DNA from: Alistipes sp.
GTDB lineage: Bacteria > Bacteroidota > Bacteroidia > Bacteroidales > Rikenellaceae
Assembly: GCA_017465055.1 (NCBI GenBank)
Contig: JAFTWZ010000035.1
Location: 1 to 64,000 of the forward strand
DNA length: 64,000 nt
Direction: 5' to 3'
Of this stretch, positions 8,854-17,194 are shown one piece after another; the stretch's first letter is position 1; each line of letters starts with the position of its first letter. A program made the position numbers and the translations under genes. The notes under the pieces are model-generated. The model was given only the letters and a program-made list of their open reading frames with translations. It made no database searches and was not told the DNA's origin.

Positions 8854-9672
8854 TTACTTCAGTGGTGAGTCGGGCTCTTTGGCCATAACGGCGTAGAAGA
8901 GCTTATCGACAAGGCCTGGGAAGAACTTCTTAAGCAGGTGAGTACCTCGACCCTCCCACTCCATAAGGCAAAGGCGCTTGCGGCGGCGGATGCCGCGCTC
9001 GACGATGTGGGCAACCTGCTCCGGAGTCATCATCTTGGCCTCGTCGCGTGGTGTCTCGCCCTGCTGCGTGCCATCGGCTGTGAGGGCCGAGAAGCGCACG
9101 TTCGAGGCCGTAAATCCTGGGCAGGCGGTCATCACGTGCAGACCCTTCTTAAGGTTCTCAACGCGGATGGTATCGAGGAAGCCTGTCATTGCGTACTTCG
9201 ATGCCGAGTATCCCGTGCGGCCAGGCAGGCCGTGGATGCCCGCAACCGATGAGATGCCCACCAGCGAGCCGCGCGATTTCTGAAGCCATTTAAGCGCATA
9301 CTTAGTGCAGTTTACCGTGCCCCAGAAGTTGACATCCATAAGTCGATGTAGCACCTTAAGGTCGCAGTCGTCGAAGAGCGCGCGCATCGAGAGTCCTGCG
9401 TTGCAGATGAGCACGTCGATGCCTCCGAATGTCTCGACGGCGTGCTCCATCAGGCGTTTGCAATCCTCCTCGCACACCACGTCACACGCGGCGTAGGTCA
9501 CCTTGCCCCCTGCGGCCTTGATCTCTGCGGCTATGCGCTTAAGCTCCTCCTCGCGGCGCGCTGCCATAACCACCTTAGCTCCCATCTTTGCATACTCGCG
9601 TGCCATAGCCTCGCCTATGCCCGACGAAGCGCCTGTGACCACGACAACCTTGTTATTTAGACAGTTTCCCAT
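8854..9672 (-). CDS. Short-chain dehydrogenase/reductase
   Basis: A 272-residue classical SDR. Cofactor motif TGASSGIG at 13-20 with an Arg-rich segment after the second strand (AARREEEL), suggesting NADP(H) preference; NAG at about 92; catalytic Ser in GISSVAG and Tyr/Lys in YSASK near 157. The C-terminal part, with a basic RRRKR stretch and a hydrophobic tail, resembles membrane-associated DHRS7-like SDRs. Substrate unknown. It is 32 bp downstream of the metallohydrolase gene and in the same direction, so possibly cotranscribed, but no functional link is evident. Confidence 0.88.
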   Translation of the reverse strand: MGNCLNNKVVVVTGASSGIGEAMAREYAKMGAKVVMAARREEELKRIAAEIKAAGGKVTYAACDVVCEEDCKRLMEHAVETFGGIDVLICNAGLSMRALFDDCDLKVLHRLMDVNFWGTVNCTKYALKWLQKSRGSLVGISSVAGIHGLPGRTGYSASKYAMTGFLDTIRVENLKKGLHVMTACPGFTASNVRFSALTADGTQQGETPRDEAKMMTPEQVAHIVERGIRRRKRLCLMEWEGRGTHLLKKFFPGLVDKLFYAVMAKEPDSPLK

Positions 9673-9704
9673 ACTATATTATACTTTTATTTATATTTTA
9701 CTCT

Positions 9705-10481
9705 TTACAACTCAATCTGTAACCCATCGTAGGCTAAATGCACTCCCTCGGGCAACATTGCCTCGGTAGTGCTGTGCAGACCTATGCGGTGCGACATATG
9801 CGTGAGGTATGCTCTGCGAGGTGCTACGCGCTCTATGAGTGCGAGGGCCTCAGCGACCGAGTAGTGCGAGTTGTGACTCTCCCAGCGCAGAGCGTTGACT
9901 ACGAGCGTGTCGACGCCTTGCAGCTTAGCCTCCTCGTCGGGCGATATGTAGTTCATATCGGTAAGGTAGGCCAGTGCCCCGAAGCGGTAGCCTACGGAGC
10001 GGAAGCGCTCGGAGTGCTTGCCGACAATGGGGGTTATCTCTATCTGGTCGATGCTGAAGGGTTTAGACTCGTCTATGGTGTGTAGCTTAATCTCGGGCAC
10101 TCCCACATACTTATTCTCCGCAAAGGCGTATGCAAAGTCGTGGCGCACGGCACCTATCGTAGGCTCGTTGCCGTAGATGTGCATAGTGTGTATTGTGGGG
10201 TAGTCGACGAAGTTAAAGGCGCGCACGTCGTCTATGCCGCCTGTGTGGTCCTTATGTTCGTGCGTGAGGAGTATCGCGTCGATGTGGTCGACGCCCTCGC
10301 GCAGCATCTGGTAGCGGAAGTCGGGCCCTGCATCTATGACTATACGCCGCGTGCCGCACTCTACCATCGCCGCCGTGCGCAGACGCCCGTCGCGCCTATC
10401 CGCCGAGCGACACACCTCGCACCGACACCCGATGACGGGCACTCCCTGTGATGTACCTGTGCCTAAAAATGTTAACTTCAT
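9705..10481 (-). CDS. MBL-fold metallohydrolase, PhnP-like
   Basis: A 258-residue metallo-beta-lactamase-fold enzyme. The metal-binding motif THEHKDH is at 73-79, Asp51 precedes it, and further ligands lie in YLTDMNY and in LTHMSHRIG near the C-terminus. A Cys cluster GCRCEVC (19, 21, 24) corresponds to the structural zinc site of PhnP, the cyclic phosphodiesterase of phosphonate metabolism. No phn genes are nearby, so the true substrate is probably another cyclic phosphodiester or nucleotide; this is inference. Confidence 0.85.
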   Translation of the reverse strand: MKLTFLGTGTSQGVPVIGCRCEVCRSADRRDGRLRTAAMVECGTRRIVIDAGPDFRYQMLREGVDHIDAILLTHEHKDHTGGIDDVRAFNFVDYPTIHTMHIYGNEPTIGAVRHDFAYAFAENKYVGVPEIKLHTIDESKPFSIDQIEITPIVGKHSERFRSVGYRFGALAYLTDMNYISPDEEAKLQGVDTLVVNALRWESHNSHYSVAEALALIERVAPRRAYLTHMSHRIGLHSTTEAMLPEGVHLAYDGLQIEL

Positions 10482-10633
10482 ACCCTCTGTCGACCGTTAG
10501 TTGCAGTGACAAAGGTAGCGAAAAAAACGTTACGTTGTAGCGGCCGACCAAAAAATGGCTATGGCGCGTGGCCAAGTAGATATTTTACAATTAATAATGG
10601 GATAAAATAAATCATATATTACGAAAAAATATG

Positions 10634-10641
10634 TACCTTTG
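10634..10641 (+). promoter_or_regulatory. -7 box of the BACON-type lipoprotein gene
   Basis: TACCTTTG, an exact TAnnTTTG match, 39 bp before the ATG at 10681. Confidence 0.6.
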
Positions 10642-10680
10642 TCCCGAGATAGTAACTAAACTAAAAATCTATATCGTACT

Positions 10681-11991
10681 ATGAAAAAACTATTATCATT
10701 GGCCGTAGTCGCTATGTTGGCTATGGTAGCGTGTGAGAAGACCTCTCAGGACGATCAGTCGGGAAATAATCCTGGTGGTGAGAACACAGCGGTGTCAGGC
10801 ACTATGACCATCACTTCAGAGTCGCCTATCGACTTTAAGTTTATTGGCGGTGCTGGCGAGATTACCTTCACCCTTGAGGGTGCTAAGGAGGGCGATAAGC
10901 CTGCGGTAGAGTGCGCTCAGGCGTGGATTACCGACCTTGCTGTAGCCGAGACCATCACCTTTAACGTTGAGCGTAGCACCGTTCAGGAGGAGCGCACGGC
11001 AATCATCCTCGTAACCTATGGCGAGCAGGAGGAGCAGGTATTCGTTAAGCAGAGTGCTGCCTACGAGCCAGCGATGGTTGAGTTCGAGGCTAAGGCACTC
11101 AATGGTGAGTATCAGCGTGTATCGAAGAGCGGTAATGGCTACAACTACTTCATCATCCTCTCGGAGAAGGGTACCACAGGCTGGTATGACCTCTACATTG
11201 ATGCATACTATCGTATCGACCTATACTCAGAGGTTGCTCCTGCGGATTTGACAGAGAATAGCGCTTCGGTACTTCCCCAGGGCGTTTACTACTTCGACGA
11301 CCTCTCGTTGGAGGATAATGGCACATTTGCTCAGAACCAGAGCGCTCGCCTCGAGTGCTTTGAGGATGGTAGCTTCAAGGAGGATTGGTTTAAGGATGGT
11401 GTGCTTATCGTGACCGAGAACAAGGTTGAGCTCTACGTAACAACCGTTAGCGGCGTAGTACACCACGTAGTATATGAGGGTAGCCTTGAGATTGGCTGGA
11501 TGGAGATTCCTGCTCCTGACCACTATACATCGCTTACCGCAGACTACACCTTCGAGCACAAGGGCTTTGTATCGCAGATCTACTACTATGCTGATGCTGA
11601 GAACGTAGGCCTCGGTAACTGGATTATCTCGGCTGCTAACTCTTACGAGACAATGAATGGCGACTACCTCAAGGTAGATGTATACCTTGAGAGCCTCGAG
11701 TACAACCCAGAGCTTATCTATGGTGAGTATGAGGCAGTAGCTACCTCTGCCGAGCTTAAGGCTGGTAACTTCCTCGGTGGCGTCTTCGGCTCTTGGCTCT
11801 ATGGCGTTGAGGATGGCTACCTCGTAAATGGCACTATCGCACCACTCTACTCAGGTAAGGTGAAGATCGAGAAGAGTGGCACAGGTGCTCTTATCACCGT
11901 AGACTGCGTTGATGACCTCGGCTATAAGGTTCAGGGTACATTTGAGTGTCCTACTGTGGAGTTCTATGATTTGACCTCTCAGATGCAGTAA
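10681..11991 (+). CDS. Exported lipoprotein with an N-terminal BACON-like domain
   Basis: A 436-residue protein with a lipoprotein signal peptide ending at Cys18 (MLAMVACEKTSQDD); the acidic residues after the cysteine resemble the Bacteroidetes surface-export signal. Residues about 38-122 look like a BACON/Ig-like domain (strand pattern PIDFKFIGGAGEITFTLEG, then a TAIILVTYGEQEEQVFVKQ end). The rest is beta-rich with two related blocks, which I cannot assign to a named family. It stands alone with its own promoter and a large 3' inverted repeat beginning at its stop. Function unknown; a surface adhesion or glycan-contact role is only a guess. Confidence 0.8.
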   Translation: MKKLLSLAVVAMLAMVACEKTSQDDQSGNNPGGENTAVSGTMTITSESPIDFKFIGGAGEITFTLEGAKEGDKPAVECAQAWITDLAVAETITFNVERSTVQEERTAIILVTYGEQEEQVFVKQSAAYEPAMVEFEAKALNGEYQRVSKSGNGYNYFIILSEKGTTGWYDLYIDAYYRIDLYSEVAPADLTENSASVLPQGVYYFDDLSLEDNGTFAQNQSARLECFEDGSFKEDWFKDGVLIVTENKVELYVTTVSGVVHHVVYEGSLEIGWMEIPAPDHYTSLTADYTFEHKGFVSQIYYYADAENVGLGNWIISAANSYETMNGDYLKVDVYLESLEYNPELIYGEYEAVATSAELKAGNFLGGVFGSWLYGVEDGYLVNGTIAPLYSGKVKIEKSGTGALITVDCVDDLGYKVQGTFECPTVEFYDLTSQMQ

Positions 11992-12117
11992 TTTGTTGTG
12001 ATAGCGGCGCTACTGCGACGCTTCAGTCGAAATGGCGGATGGGACATACTTGGAAGTATTTCCCATCCGCCATTTCTCGTGTCAGCGCCACATTAGCACC
12101 ACTCTGACAACAAATTA
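11989..12117 (+). repeat. Nested 3' inverted-repeat element after the lipoprotein gene
   Basis: It starts at the stop (TAATTTGTTGT) and ends with ACAACAAATTA. The inner hairpin AAATGGCGGATGGGA / TCCCATCCGCCATTT is perfect over 15 bp and surrounds ACATACTTGGAAGTATT. Outer arms TTTGTTGT / ACAACAAA close it. Same architecture as the elements at 16287 and 20550 with a different stem sequence. Confidence 0.75.
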
Positions 12118-12127
12118 GGGCTTGCGC

Positions 12128-12305
12128 GTGATGACTAAGAGACTAAAGAGACGCAGAGACGAAAGAGACCACAGGGAGGCAGCAAGGTCGGTGCGGTTTT
12201 GTCGTTGTCGCTAAATAAAAACGAAAGCCGATACCCGACTTCGTTGTTGTCCCTGCGTCTCTGTTGTCCCTGTTGTCTCTAAACTCTCTGTTGTCTCTTT
12301 AGCTT
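12128..12305. repeat. GAGAC nonamer array, copy B
   Basis: Purine units (GAGACTAAA, GAGACGAAA, GAGACCACA-like), a degenerate copy of the GCGGCTAAAGCGTTGTCGC core, the conserved CCCGACTTCGTTGTTGTC, then pyrimidine units of GTCTCTGTT type. The motif CTTGCGCGTGA occurs at both ends (12121 and 12303). No gene is supported in 11992-12770. Confidence 0.7.
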
Positions 12306-12318
12306 GCGCGTGAAATGG

Positions 12319-12390
12319 CTGGGGATTTTGGGGATAACCGCAAGCGGGGCTTGCTCTGGGGATTGTGGGGAAATTGGGGATACTGGGGAG
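12319..12390 (+). repeat. GGGG tracts with 9-bp period (quadruplex-capable)
   Basis: Seven GGGG runs begin at 12321, 12330, 12346, 12358, 12367, 12376 and 12385. The last four are separated by exactly 5 nt, an arrangement able to form an intramolecular G-quadruplex on the plus strand. The 9-bp spacing is the same as in the neighbouring GAGAC array. Confidence 0.6.
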
Positions 12391-12408
12391 TTAGCGACAA
12401 CAGCAAAA

Positions 12409-12473
12409 TTACTAATTGCTAATTACTAATTACTAATTACTCACTACTCACTACTCATTACTCATTACTCATC
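12409..12473. repeat. Heptanucleotide tandem repeat (TTACTAA/TTACTCA)
   Basis: Consecutive units of TTACTAA, then TTACTCA / CTACTCA, run without a gap for about 65 bp. It is a simple-sequence tract upstream of the PFOR promoter, likely variable in copy number. Confidence 0.65.
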
Positions 12474-12603
12474 TAATCTCCTCCCTCTTCCATATGCGAA
12501 AAATAGAACAATTTACCGTGCCGCCTAACACTCTCCATTGCCGCCATTTTGTGGTGTTAAAAAGTTAACAGCGAAAATACTATGATTTTTCGCGCGAAAT
12601 GTA

Positions 12604-12611
12604 TACCTTTG
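12604..12611 (+). promoter_or_regulatory. -7 box of the PFOR gene
   Basis: TACCTTTG, a consensus -7 element, 159 bp before the ATG. The transcript therefore has a long leader of roughly 150 nt. Confidence 0.65.
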
Positions 12612-12644
12612 CACCGATTTTTGTCGTTTTAGGCTATCGTACAA

Positions 12645-12720
12645 TCGGCAAACCGCCACCAAAGGCTGTGAGGGGCGTTCGAAGCGTTATAGCAGAGCTA
12701 TAGGAGAGTGCGCGGTTAGA
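12645..12720 (+). promoter_or_regulatory. Structured leader of the PFOR mRNA
   Basis: AACCGC (12651-12656) can pair with GCGGTT (12712-12717) to close a domain that contains the perfect hairpin TATAGC-AGA-GCTATA at 12688-12702. No known riboswitch consensus was recognised. It could be a regulatory or stabilising leader; support is by eye only. Confidence 0.35.
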
Positions 12721-12770
12721 GATGGTAGGGTAGCAGTGGAATAGATAAACATAATAATTTTTGATGAAAT

Positions 12771-15700
12771 ATGAGAGAGAAGAAATTTATCACTTGCGAT
12801 GGTAACTACGCTGCAGCGCATATTGCATATATGTTCTCAGAGGTGGCAGCCATCTATCCCATCACCCCATCGTCAACTATGGCAGAGCTTGTTGACGAGT
12901 GGTCGGCGCAGGGCAAAAGGAACATTTTTGGTGATACCGTCAAGGTTGTAGAGATGCAGTCGGAGGCTGGTGCTGCAGGTGCAGTACACGGCTCATTGCA
13001 GAGTGGTGCCTTGACATCGACATTTACCGCATCACAGGGTCTGCTCCTGATGGTGCCAAATATGTATAAGATTGCAGGCGAGCTCCTCCCTGGCGTGTTC
13101 CACGTATCGGCACGTGCCTTGGCAGCTCAGTCTCTCTCAATTTTCGGCGACCACCAGGATGTTATGGCGGTGCGCCAGACAGGCTTTGCGATGCTCGCAA
13201 CATCGTCTGTTCAGGAGGTTATGGACCTGGCAGGTGTGGCTCACATCGTAGCTCTTAAGTCGCGCATACCCTTCGTACACTTCTTCGATGGCTTCCGCAC
13301 ATCACACGAGATTCAGAAGATCGAGCTTATCGACGAGGCGTCGCTCGCAGCGATGTTCGACCGCGAGGCTCTCAAGGAGTTCCGCCGCCGCGCGCTCAAC
13401 CCCGAGCATCCCGTAACACGCGGTACTGCCCAGAACCCCGATATCTACTTCCAGACTCGCGAGGCATCGAATAAGTTCTACAACGCTGTGCCCGACATGG
13501 TTGCCGAGGCTATGGAGAAGATTTCGACAATCACAGGTCGTGAGTATAAGCCATTCACATACTACGGCGATCCCGAGGCTGAGAATATCATCATCGCTAT
13601 GGGCTCGGTTACCGAGACAATCAAGGAGTGTGTAGACTACCTCCGCACTCAGGGTAAGAAGGTCGGCGTCATCACCGTACACCTCTACCGCCCATTCTCG
13701 GCAAAGCATCTCTTCAACGTATTGCCTAAGTCGGTTAAGCGCATCTGCGTGCTCGACCGCACTAAGGAGCCAGGCTCTAACGGCGAGCCTCTGTTGCTCG
13801 ACATACGCGATGCATTCTACGAGTGCGAGAATCGCCCTATGATCGTCGGTGGCCGCTACGGACTCTCGTCGAAGGATACCACCCCAGCGCAGATGTTGGC
13901 CGTATTTGCTAACCTCGAGGAGGCGCAGCCTAAGAACCACTTCACCGTGGGTATCAACGACGACGTTACGATGTTGTCACTGCCCGTAGGCAAGGAGATA
14001 TCGATGGCTAAGGAGGGTACTTTCGAGGCACTCTTCTTCGGTCTTGGCTCGGATGGTACGGTAGGTGCTAACAAGAACTCTATCAAGATTATCGGTGGCT
14101 CGACAGACAAGTACTGCCAGGCATACTTCTCTTACGACTCTAAGAAGTCGGGAGGCTACACCTCGTCGCACCTCCGTTTCGGCGATAAGCCTATCACCTC
14201 GCCATACTTGGTTACTACGCCCGACTTCGTAGCGTGCCACGTGCCTTCGTATGTCGAGAAGTACGACGTGCTGAAGGGTCTTAAGCGCGGTGGTTCGTTC
14301 CTCCTCAACTCGGTAAACGATGCTGCCACAACCTGCGCAACGCTCCCAACACATATGAAGATATACCTCGCTAAGAAGGGTATCAACTTCTATATCATCA
14401 ACGCTACAAAGATTGCCGCAGAGCTCGGTCTTGGCTCACGTACCAACACCATAATGCAGGCTGCGTTCTTCAAGATTGCCGATATCATCCCTATCGAGAA
14501 GGCTGTCGAGGAGATGAAGAAGGCCATCTACAAGTCGTATGGCAACAAGGGCGAGGATATCGTCAATATGAACTACGCCGCTGTAGACGCTGGTTGCGAG
14601 GCTGTTATCAAGGTCGACGTGCCTGCTGAGTGGGCAGAGTTGGAGTGCACCGAGGCAGCACACGTAGCCTCGTCAGAGGTCCCAGCCTTCGTGCGCGAGG
14701 TCTGCGAGCCTATCGATGCCCTCAAGGGCGATATGCTCCCAGTATCGGCATTCAATGGCCGCGAGGATGGTACTTGGGATAACGGCACTGCCGCCTACGA
14801 GAAGCGCGGCATCGCCACCTCAGTGCCCCAGTGGAAGATAGAGAACTGTATCCAGTGTAACCAGTGTGCCTACGTATGTCCTCACGCTGCCATCCGCCCA
14901 TTCCTCGCTACCGAGGAGCAGGCTGCAGCCTCGGGCGTAGAGTGGAAGCAGGGTCTGGGCGAGACTAAGCATCTCAAGTTCCGCATCCAGGTGTCGCCAC
15001 TCGACTGTACGGGCTGTAACAACTGCGTGGATGTGTGTCCTGCTAAGGATAAGGCACTCGTCCTCCGTCCTCTGGCCGAGCAGCTCCCTCAGGCCGAGAA
15101 TTGGACCAAGATTACTAAGGAGATTGGCTATACGGAGTATGTAGATAAGACTAAGTCGGTTAAGAATCTTCAGTTTGCCAAGCCACTGTTCGAGTTCTCG
15201 GGCGCTTGTGCTGGTTGCGGCGAGACCCCTTATATCAAGGCTATCACCCAGCTCTTCGGCGACCGTATGATGGTTGCTAACGCTACGGGTTGTACCTCTA
15301 TCTACTCTGGCTCAGCACCTTCGACCCCATACTGCACCAATGCTCAGGGTCAGGGCCCTGCGTGGGCAAACTCACTCTTCGAGGATAACGCCGAGTTCGG
15401 TCTCGGTATGCGCATCGGCGTCGAGAAGATTCGCCAGGGCCTCGAGGATGTTATGACTAAGGCTATCGCCGAGTGCTCGTGCTGCTCTGACGAGCTTAAG
15501 GCCACTATGAAGGAGTGGATCGAGGCGCGCCACACCGCCGCAGCATCGCGCGAGGTGACAGCACGCCTGCTCCCAATGGTTGAGGCTTGCGACTGCGACT
15601 ACTGCAAGACCATCCTCGAGTATAAGGATTGGCTCGTTAAGAAGTCACAGTGGATCATCGGTGGTGACGGCTGGGGCTATGATATCGGTTTCGGTGGCGT

Positions 15701-16289
15701 AGACCACGTGCTCGCGTCGGGCGAGGATGTCAACATCCTTATCGTCGATACCGAGGTGTACTCTAACACCGGAGGCCAGTCATCTAAGTCAACACCTGTA
15801 GGTGCTGTTGCTAAGTTCGCATCAGCCGGTAAGCGCATCCGCAAGAAGGATATCGGCGCTATTGCAATGACCTACGGCTATGTGTACGTTGCTCAGGTAT
15901 CTATCGGAGCATCGCAGCAGCAGCTCTTCAACGTGCTTAAGGAGGCTGAGGCATACCCAGGCCCATCGCTCATCATCGCCTACGCTCCTTGTATCAACCA
16001 CGGTATCAAGGGCGGTATGACCCGCACACAGACCGTAGGTAAGCAGGCTGTGGAGTGTGGCTACTGGCACCTCTGGCACTACAACCCACAGCTCGAGGCT
16101 GAGGGTAAGAACCCATTTGTCCTCGACTCTAAGGAGCCCGACTGGAGTAAGTTCCGCGACTTCCTGATGAAGGAGGTGCGCTACACCTCTCTTAAGAAGG
16201 CCTTCCCCGCCGAGGCCGAGCAGCTCTTTGAGGCTGCCGAGGAGAATGCTAAGTGGCGTTATCAGTCGTATGTAAACCGCACCAAGTAA
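12771..16289 (+). CDS. nifJ: Pyruvate:ferredoxin (flavodoxin) oxidoreductase, homodimeric
   Basis: A 1172-residue single-chain PFOR that converts pyruvate and CoA to acetyl-CoA, CO2 and reduced ferredoxin. Domains follow the standard order: N-terminal ITPSSTMAEL pyruvate-binding region; a central part ending near residue 660; two [4Fe-4S] ferredoxin motifs CIQCNQCAYVCP (about 693) and CTGCNNCVDVCP (about 745); the CAGCGETP and NATGC cysteines of the proximal cluster (from about 813); and the thiamine diphosphate site GDGWGYDIGFGG with NTGGQ beyond 960. Full length with no disruption. Strong codon bias suggests high expression. It stands alone with its own promoter, a long leader and a large 3' inverted repeat. 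It supplies reductant for fermentation and anabolism in an anaerobe. Confidence 0.96.
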   Translation: MREKKFITCDGNYAAAHIAYMFSEVAAIYPITPSSTMAELVDEWSAQGKRNIFGDTVKVVEMQSEAGAAGAVHGSLQSGALTSTFTASQGLLLMVPNMYKIAGELLPGVFHVSARALAAQSLSIFGDHQDVMAVRQTGFAMLATSSVQEVMDLAGVAHIVALKSRIPFVHFFDGFRTSHEIQKIELIDEASLAAMFDREALKEFRRRALNPEHPVTRGTAQNPDIYFQTREASNKFYNAVPDMVAEAMEKISTITGREYKPFTYYGDPEAENIIIAMGSVTETIKECVDYLRTQGKKVGVITVHLYRPFSAKHLFNVLPKSVKRICVLDRTKEPGSNGEPLLLDIRDAFYECENRPMIVGGRYGLSSKDTTPAQMLAVFANLEEAQPKNHFTVGINDDVTMLSLPVGKEISMAKEGTFEALFFGLGSDGTVGANKNSIKIIGGSTDKYCQAYFSYDSKKSGGYTSSHLRFGDKPITSPYLVTTPDFVACHVPSYVEKYDVLKGLKRGGSFLLNSVNDAATTCATLPTHMKIYLAKKGINFYIINATKIAAELGLGSRTNTIMQAAFFKIADIIPIEKAVEEMKKAIYKSYGNKGEDIVNMNYAAVDAGCEAVIKVDVPAEWAELECTEAAHVASSEVPAFVREVCEPIDALKGDMLPVSAFNGREDGTWDNGTAAYEKRGIATSVPQWKIENCIQCNQCAYVCPHAAIRPFLATEEQAAASGVEWKQGLGETKHLKFRIQVSPLDCTGCNNCVDVCPAKDKALVLRPLAEQLPQAENWTKITKEIGYTEYVDKTKSVKNLQFAKPLFEFSGACAGCGETPYIKAITQLFGDRMMVANATGCTSIYSGSAPSTPYCTNAQGQGPAWANSLFEDNAEFGLGMRIGVEKIRQGLEDVMTKAIAECSCCSDELKATMKEWIEARHTAAASREVTARLLPMVEACDCDYCKTILEYKDWLVKKSQWIIGGDGWGYDIGFGGVDHVLASGEDVNILIVDTEVYSNTGGQSSKSTPVGAVAKFASAGKRIRKKDIGAIAMTYGYVYVAQVSIGASQQQLFNVLKEAEAYPGPSLIIAYAPCINHGIKGGMTRTQTVGKQAVECGYWHLWHYNPQLEAEGKNPFVLDSKEPDWSKFRDFLMKEVRYTSLKKAFPAEAEQLFEAAEENAKWRYQSYVNRTK

Positions 16290-16415
16290 TTTGTTGTGAA
16301 AAGGGGTCATCTGCGACCTCTCAATCATTGCCACGAATGGGAAATACGCATAGTATGTCCCATCCGTGGCAATCTCTTTATCGAGGTCACATCTACCCCC
16401 TTTTGACAACAAATT
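16287..16415 (+). repeat. Nested 3' inverted-repeat element after PFOR
   Basis: It begins at the PFOR stop (TAATTTGTTGTG) and ends TTTTGACAACAAATT. Inner hairpin TTGCCACGAATGGGA pairs with TCCCATCCGTGGCAA around AATACGCATAGTATG. Outer pairs AAAGGGG / CCCCTTTT and GACCTC / GAGGTC are also visible. Confidence 0.78.
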
Positions 16416-16455
16416 GGGTAGTGCTGTCCCGAGCCTACAGCTTGCGCGTGAATTT

Positions 16456-16730
16456 TTTAGAGACTACAGAGACGAAAGAGACGCAGAGACCACAGAGAAC
16501 AGAAAGGTTTGTGTGGCTAATGCGTTATCGCTAAATGAGAGAGACAACAGAGACGAAAGAGACGAAAGAGACGAAAGAGCCCACAGAGCCCACAGGGACC
16601 ACAGAGACCACAGAGACCACAGGAACAACAACGAAGTCGGATATCATCTTTCTCTGTTATCTCTGTTATCTCTGCTGTCTCTGTAGTCTCTGTAGTCTCT
16701 GCGTCTCCTTAAATTCCCTAATCTCCTTAA
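16456..16730. repeat. GAGAC nonamer array, copy C
   Basis: The longest purine arm in the window: GAGACTACA, GAGACGAAA, GAGACCACA and related 9-mers, interrupted by a degenerate GGTTTGTGTGGCTAATGCG core. The conserved core is here in inverted orientation (CAACGAAGTCGGATATCATC), followed by CTCTGTTAT / CTCTGTAGT pyrimidine units. Reading frames through it encode only ETT/ETK or SLC-type low-complexity peptides. Between PFOR and tRNA-Leu nothing else gene-like is seen. Confidence 0.78.
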
Positions 16731-16746
16731 TCTCCCTTGTCGAATC

Positions 16747-16985
16747 GTTGCCATATGGGCACAAAAAAAAAGAGCAGTACTCTTCCCTTATGAAATTTTA
16801 AGCCTCCCTTATCAAAGGGAGGTTTGGAGGGATTGTATATGTTGTTGCCCAGGGGCACAAAAAAAAGAGCAGGAAACTGCCCTTATTAACTTTTAATCCT
16901 CCCTTATCAAAGGGAGGTTTGGAGGGATTGTATATGTCGTTGCCCTATGGGCACAAAAAAAGAGCAGTATTCTGCTCTTTTTTTG
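16747..16985 (-). repeat. Tandem 96-bp units downstream of tRNA-Leu
   Basis: Read on the minus strand away from the tRNA: terminator stem, T7-T9, GTGCCC (an inverted copy of the tRNA 3' end GGGCAC), a short ACATATAC spacer, then CAATCCCTCCAAACCTCCC and its palindromic partner AAGGGAGG. The GGGCAC mark recurs at 16757, 16853 and 16949, exactly 96 bp apart. The third unit merges with the terminator of tRNA-Leu itself. Confidence 0.8.
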
Positions 16986-16990
16986 TGCCC
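16949..16990 (-). terminator. tRNA-Leu terminator with inverted tRNA 3' end
   Basis: A perfect 19-bp stem: GGGCACAAAAAAAGAGCAG at 16949-16967 and its complement at 16972-16990, loop of 4 nt. The minus-strand T7 tract follows CTGCTC. The outer six pairs are formed by the tRNA 3' end and its inverted copy. Confidence 0.75.
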
Positions 16991-17066
16991 AGGATAGGAC
17001 TCGAACCTACACGCCGTTAAGCACTCGCACCTGAAACGAGCGCGTCTACCATTTCGCCACCTGGGC
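16986..17066 (-). tRNA. tRNA-Leu (anticodon CAG)
   Basis: Reverse-complement cloverleaf of 81 nt: acceptor GCCCAGG pairs with CCTGGGC plus discriminator A; D arm GCG...CGC; anticodon loop TTCAGGT giving CAG; a 13-nt class II variable arm (TGCTTAACGGCGT); T loop TTCGAGT. The CCA end is not encoded. A class II variable arm with anticodon CAG identifies leucine. Confidence 0.95.
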
Positions 17067-17081
17067 ATCGTTTCAACCCTG

Positions 17082-17089
17082 CAAAAGTA
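17082..17089 (-). promoter_or_regulatory. -7 box of tRNA-Leu
   Basis: Minus-strand TACTTTTG 15 bp upstream of the tRNA 5' end, matching TAnnTTTG. Confidence 0.6.
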
Positions 17090-17110
17090 GTATATTTTTT
17101 TTAATTTTTG

Positions 17111-17118
17111 TATATTTG
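17111..17118 (+). promoter_or_regulatory. -7 box of lspA
   Basis: TATATTTG in an AT-rich stretch 76 bp before the lspA ATG; no clear -33 element. Confidence 0.45.
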
Positions 17119-17194
17119 TGCAAAATTTATTTTACGGTCGCGCATTAAAGTGTGTGCTAATGATTAGTTATAAACTTGTATAACGCTGATTATT

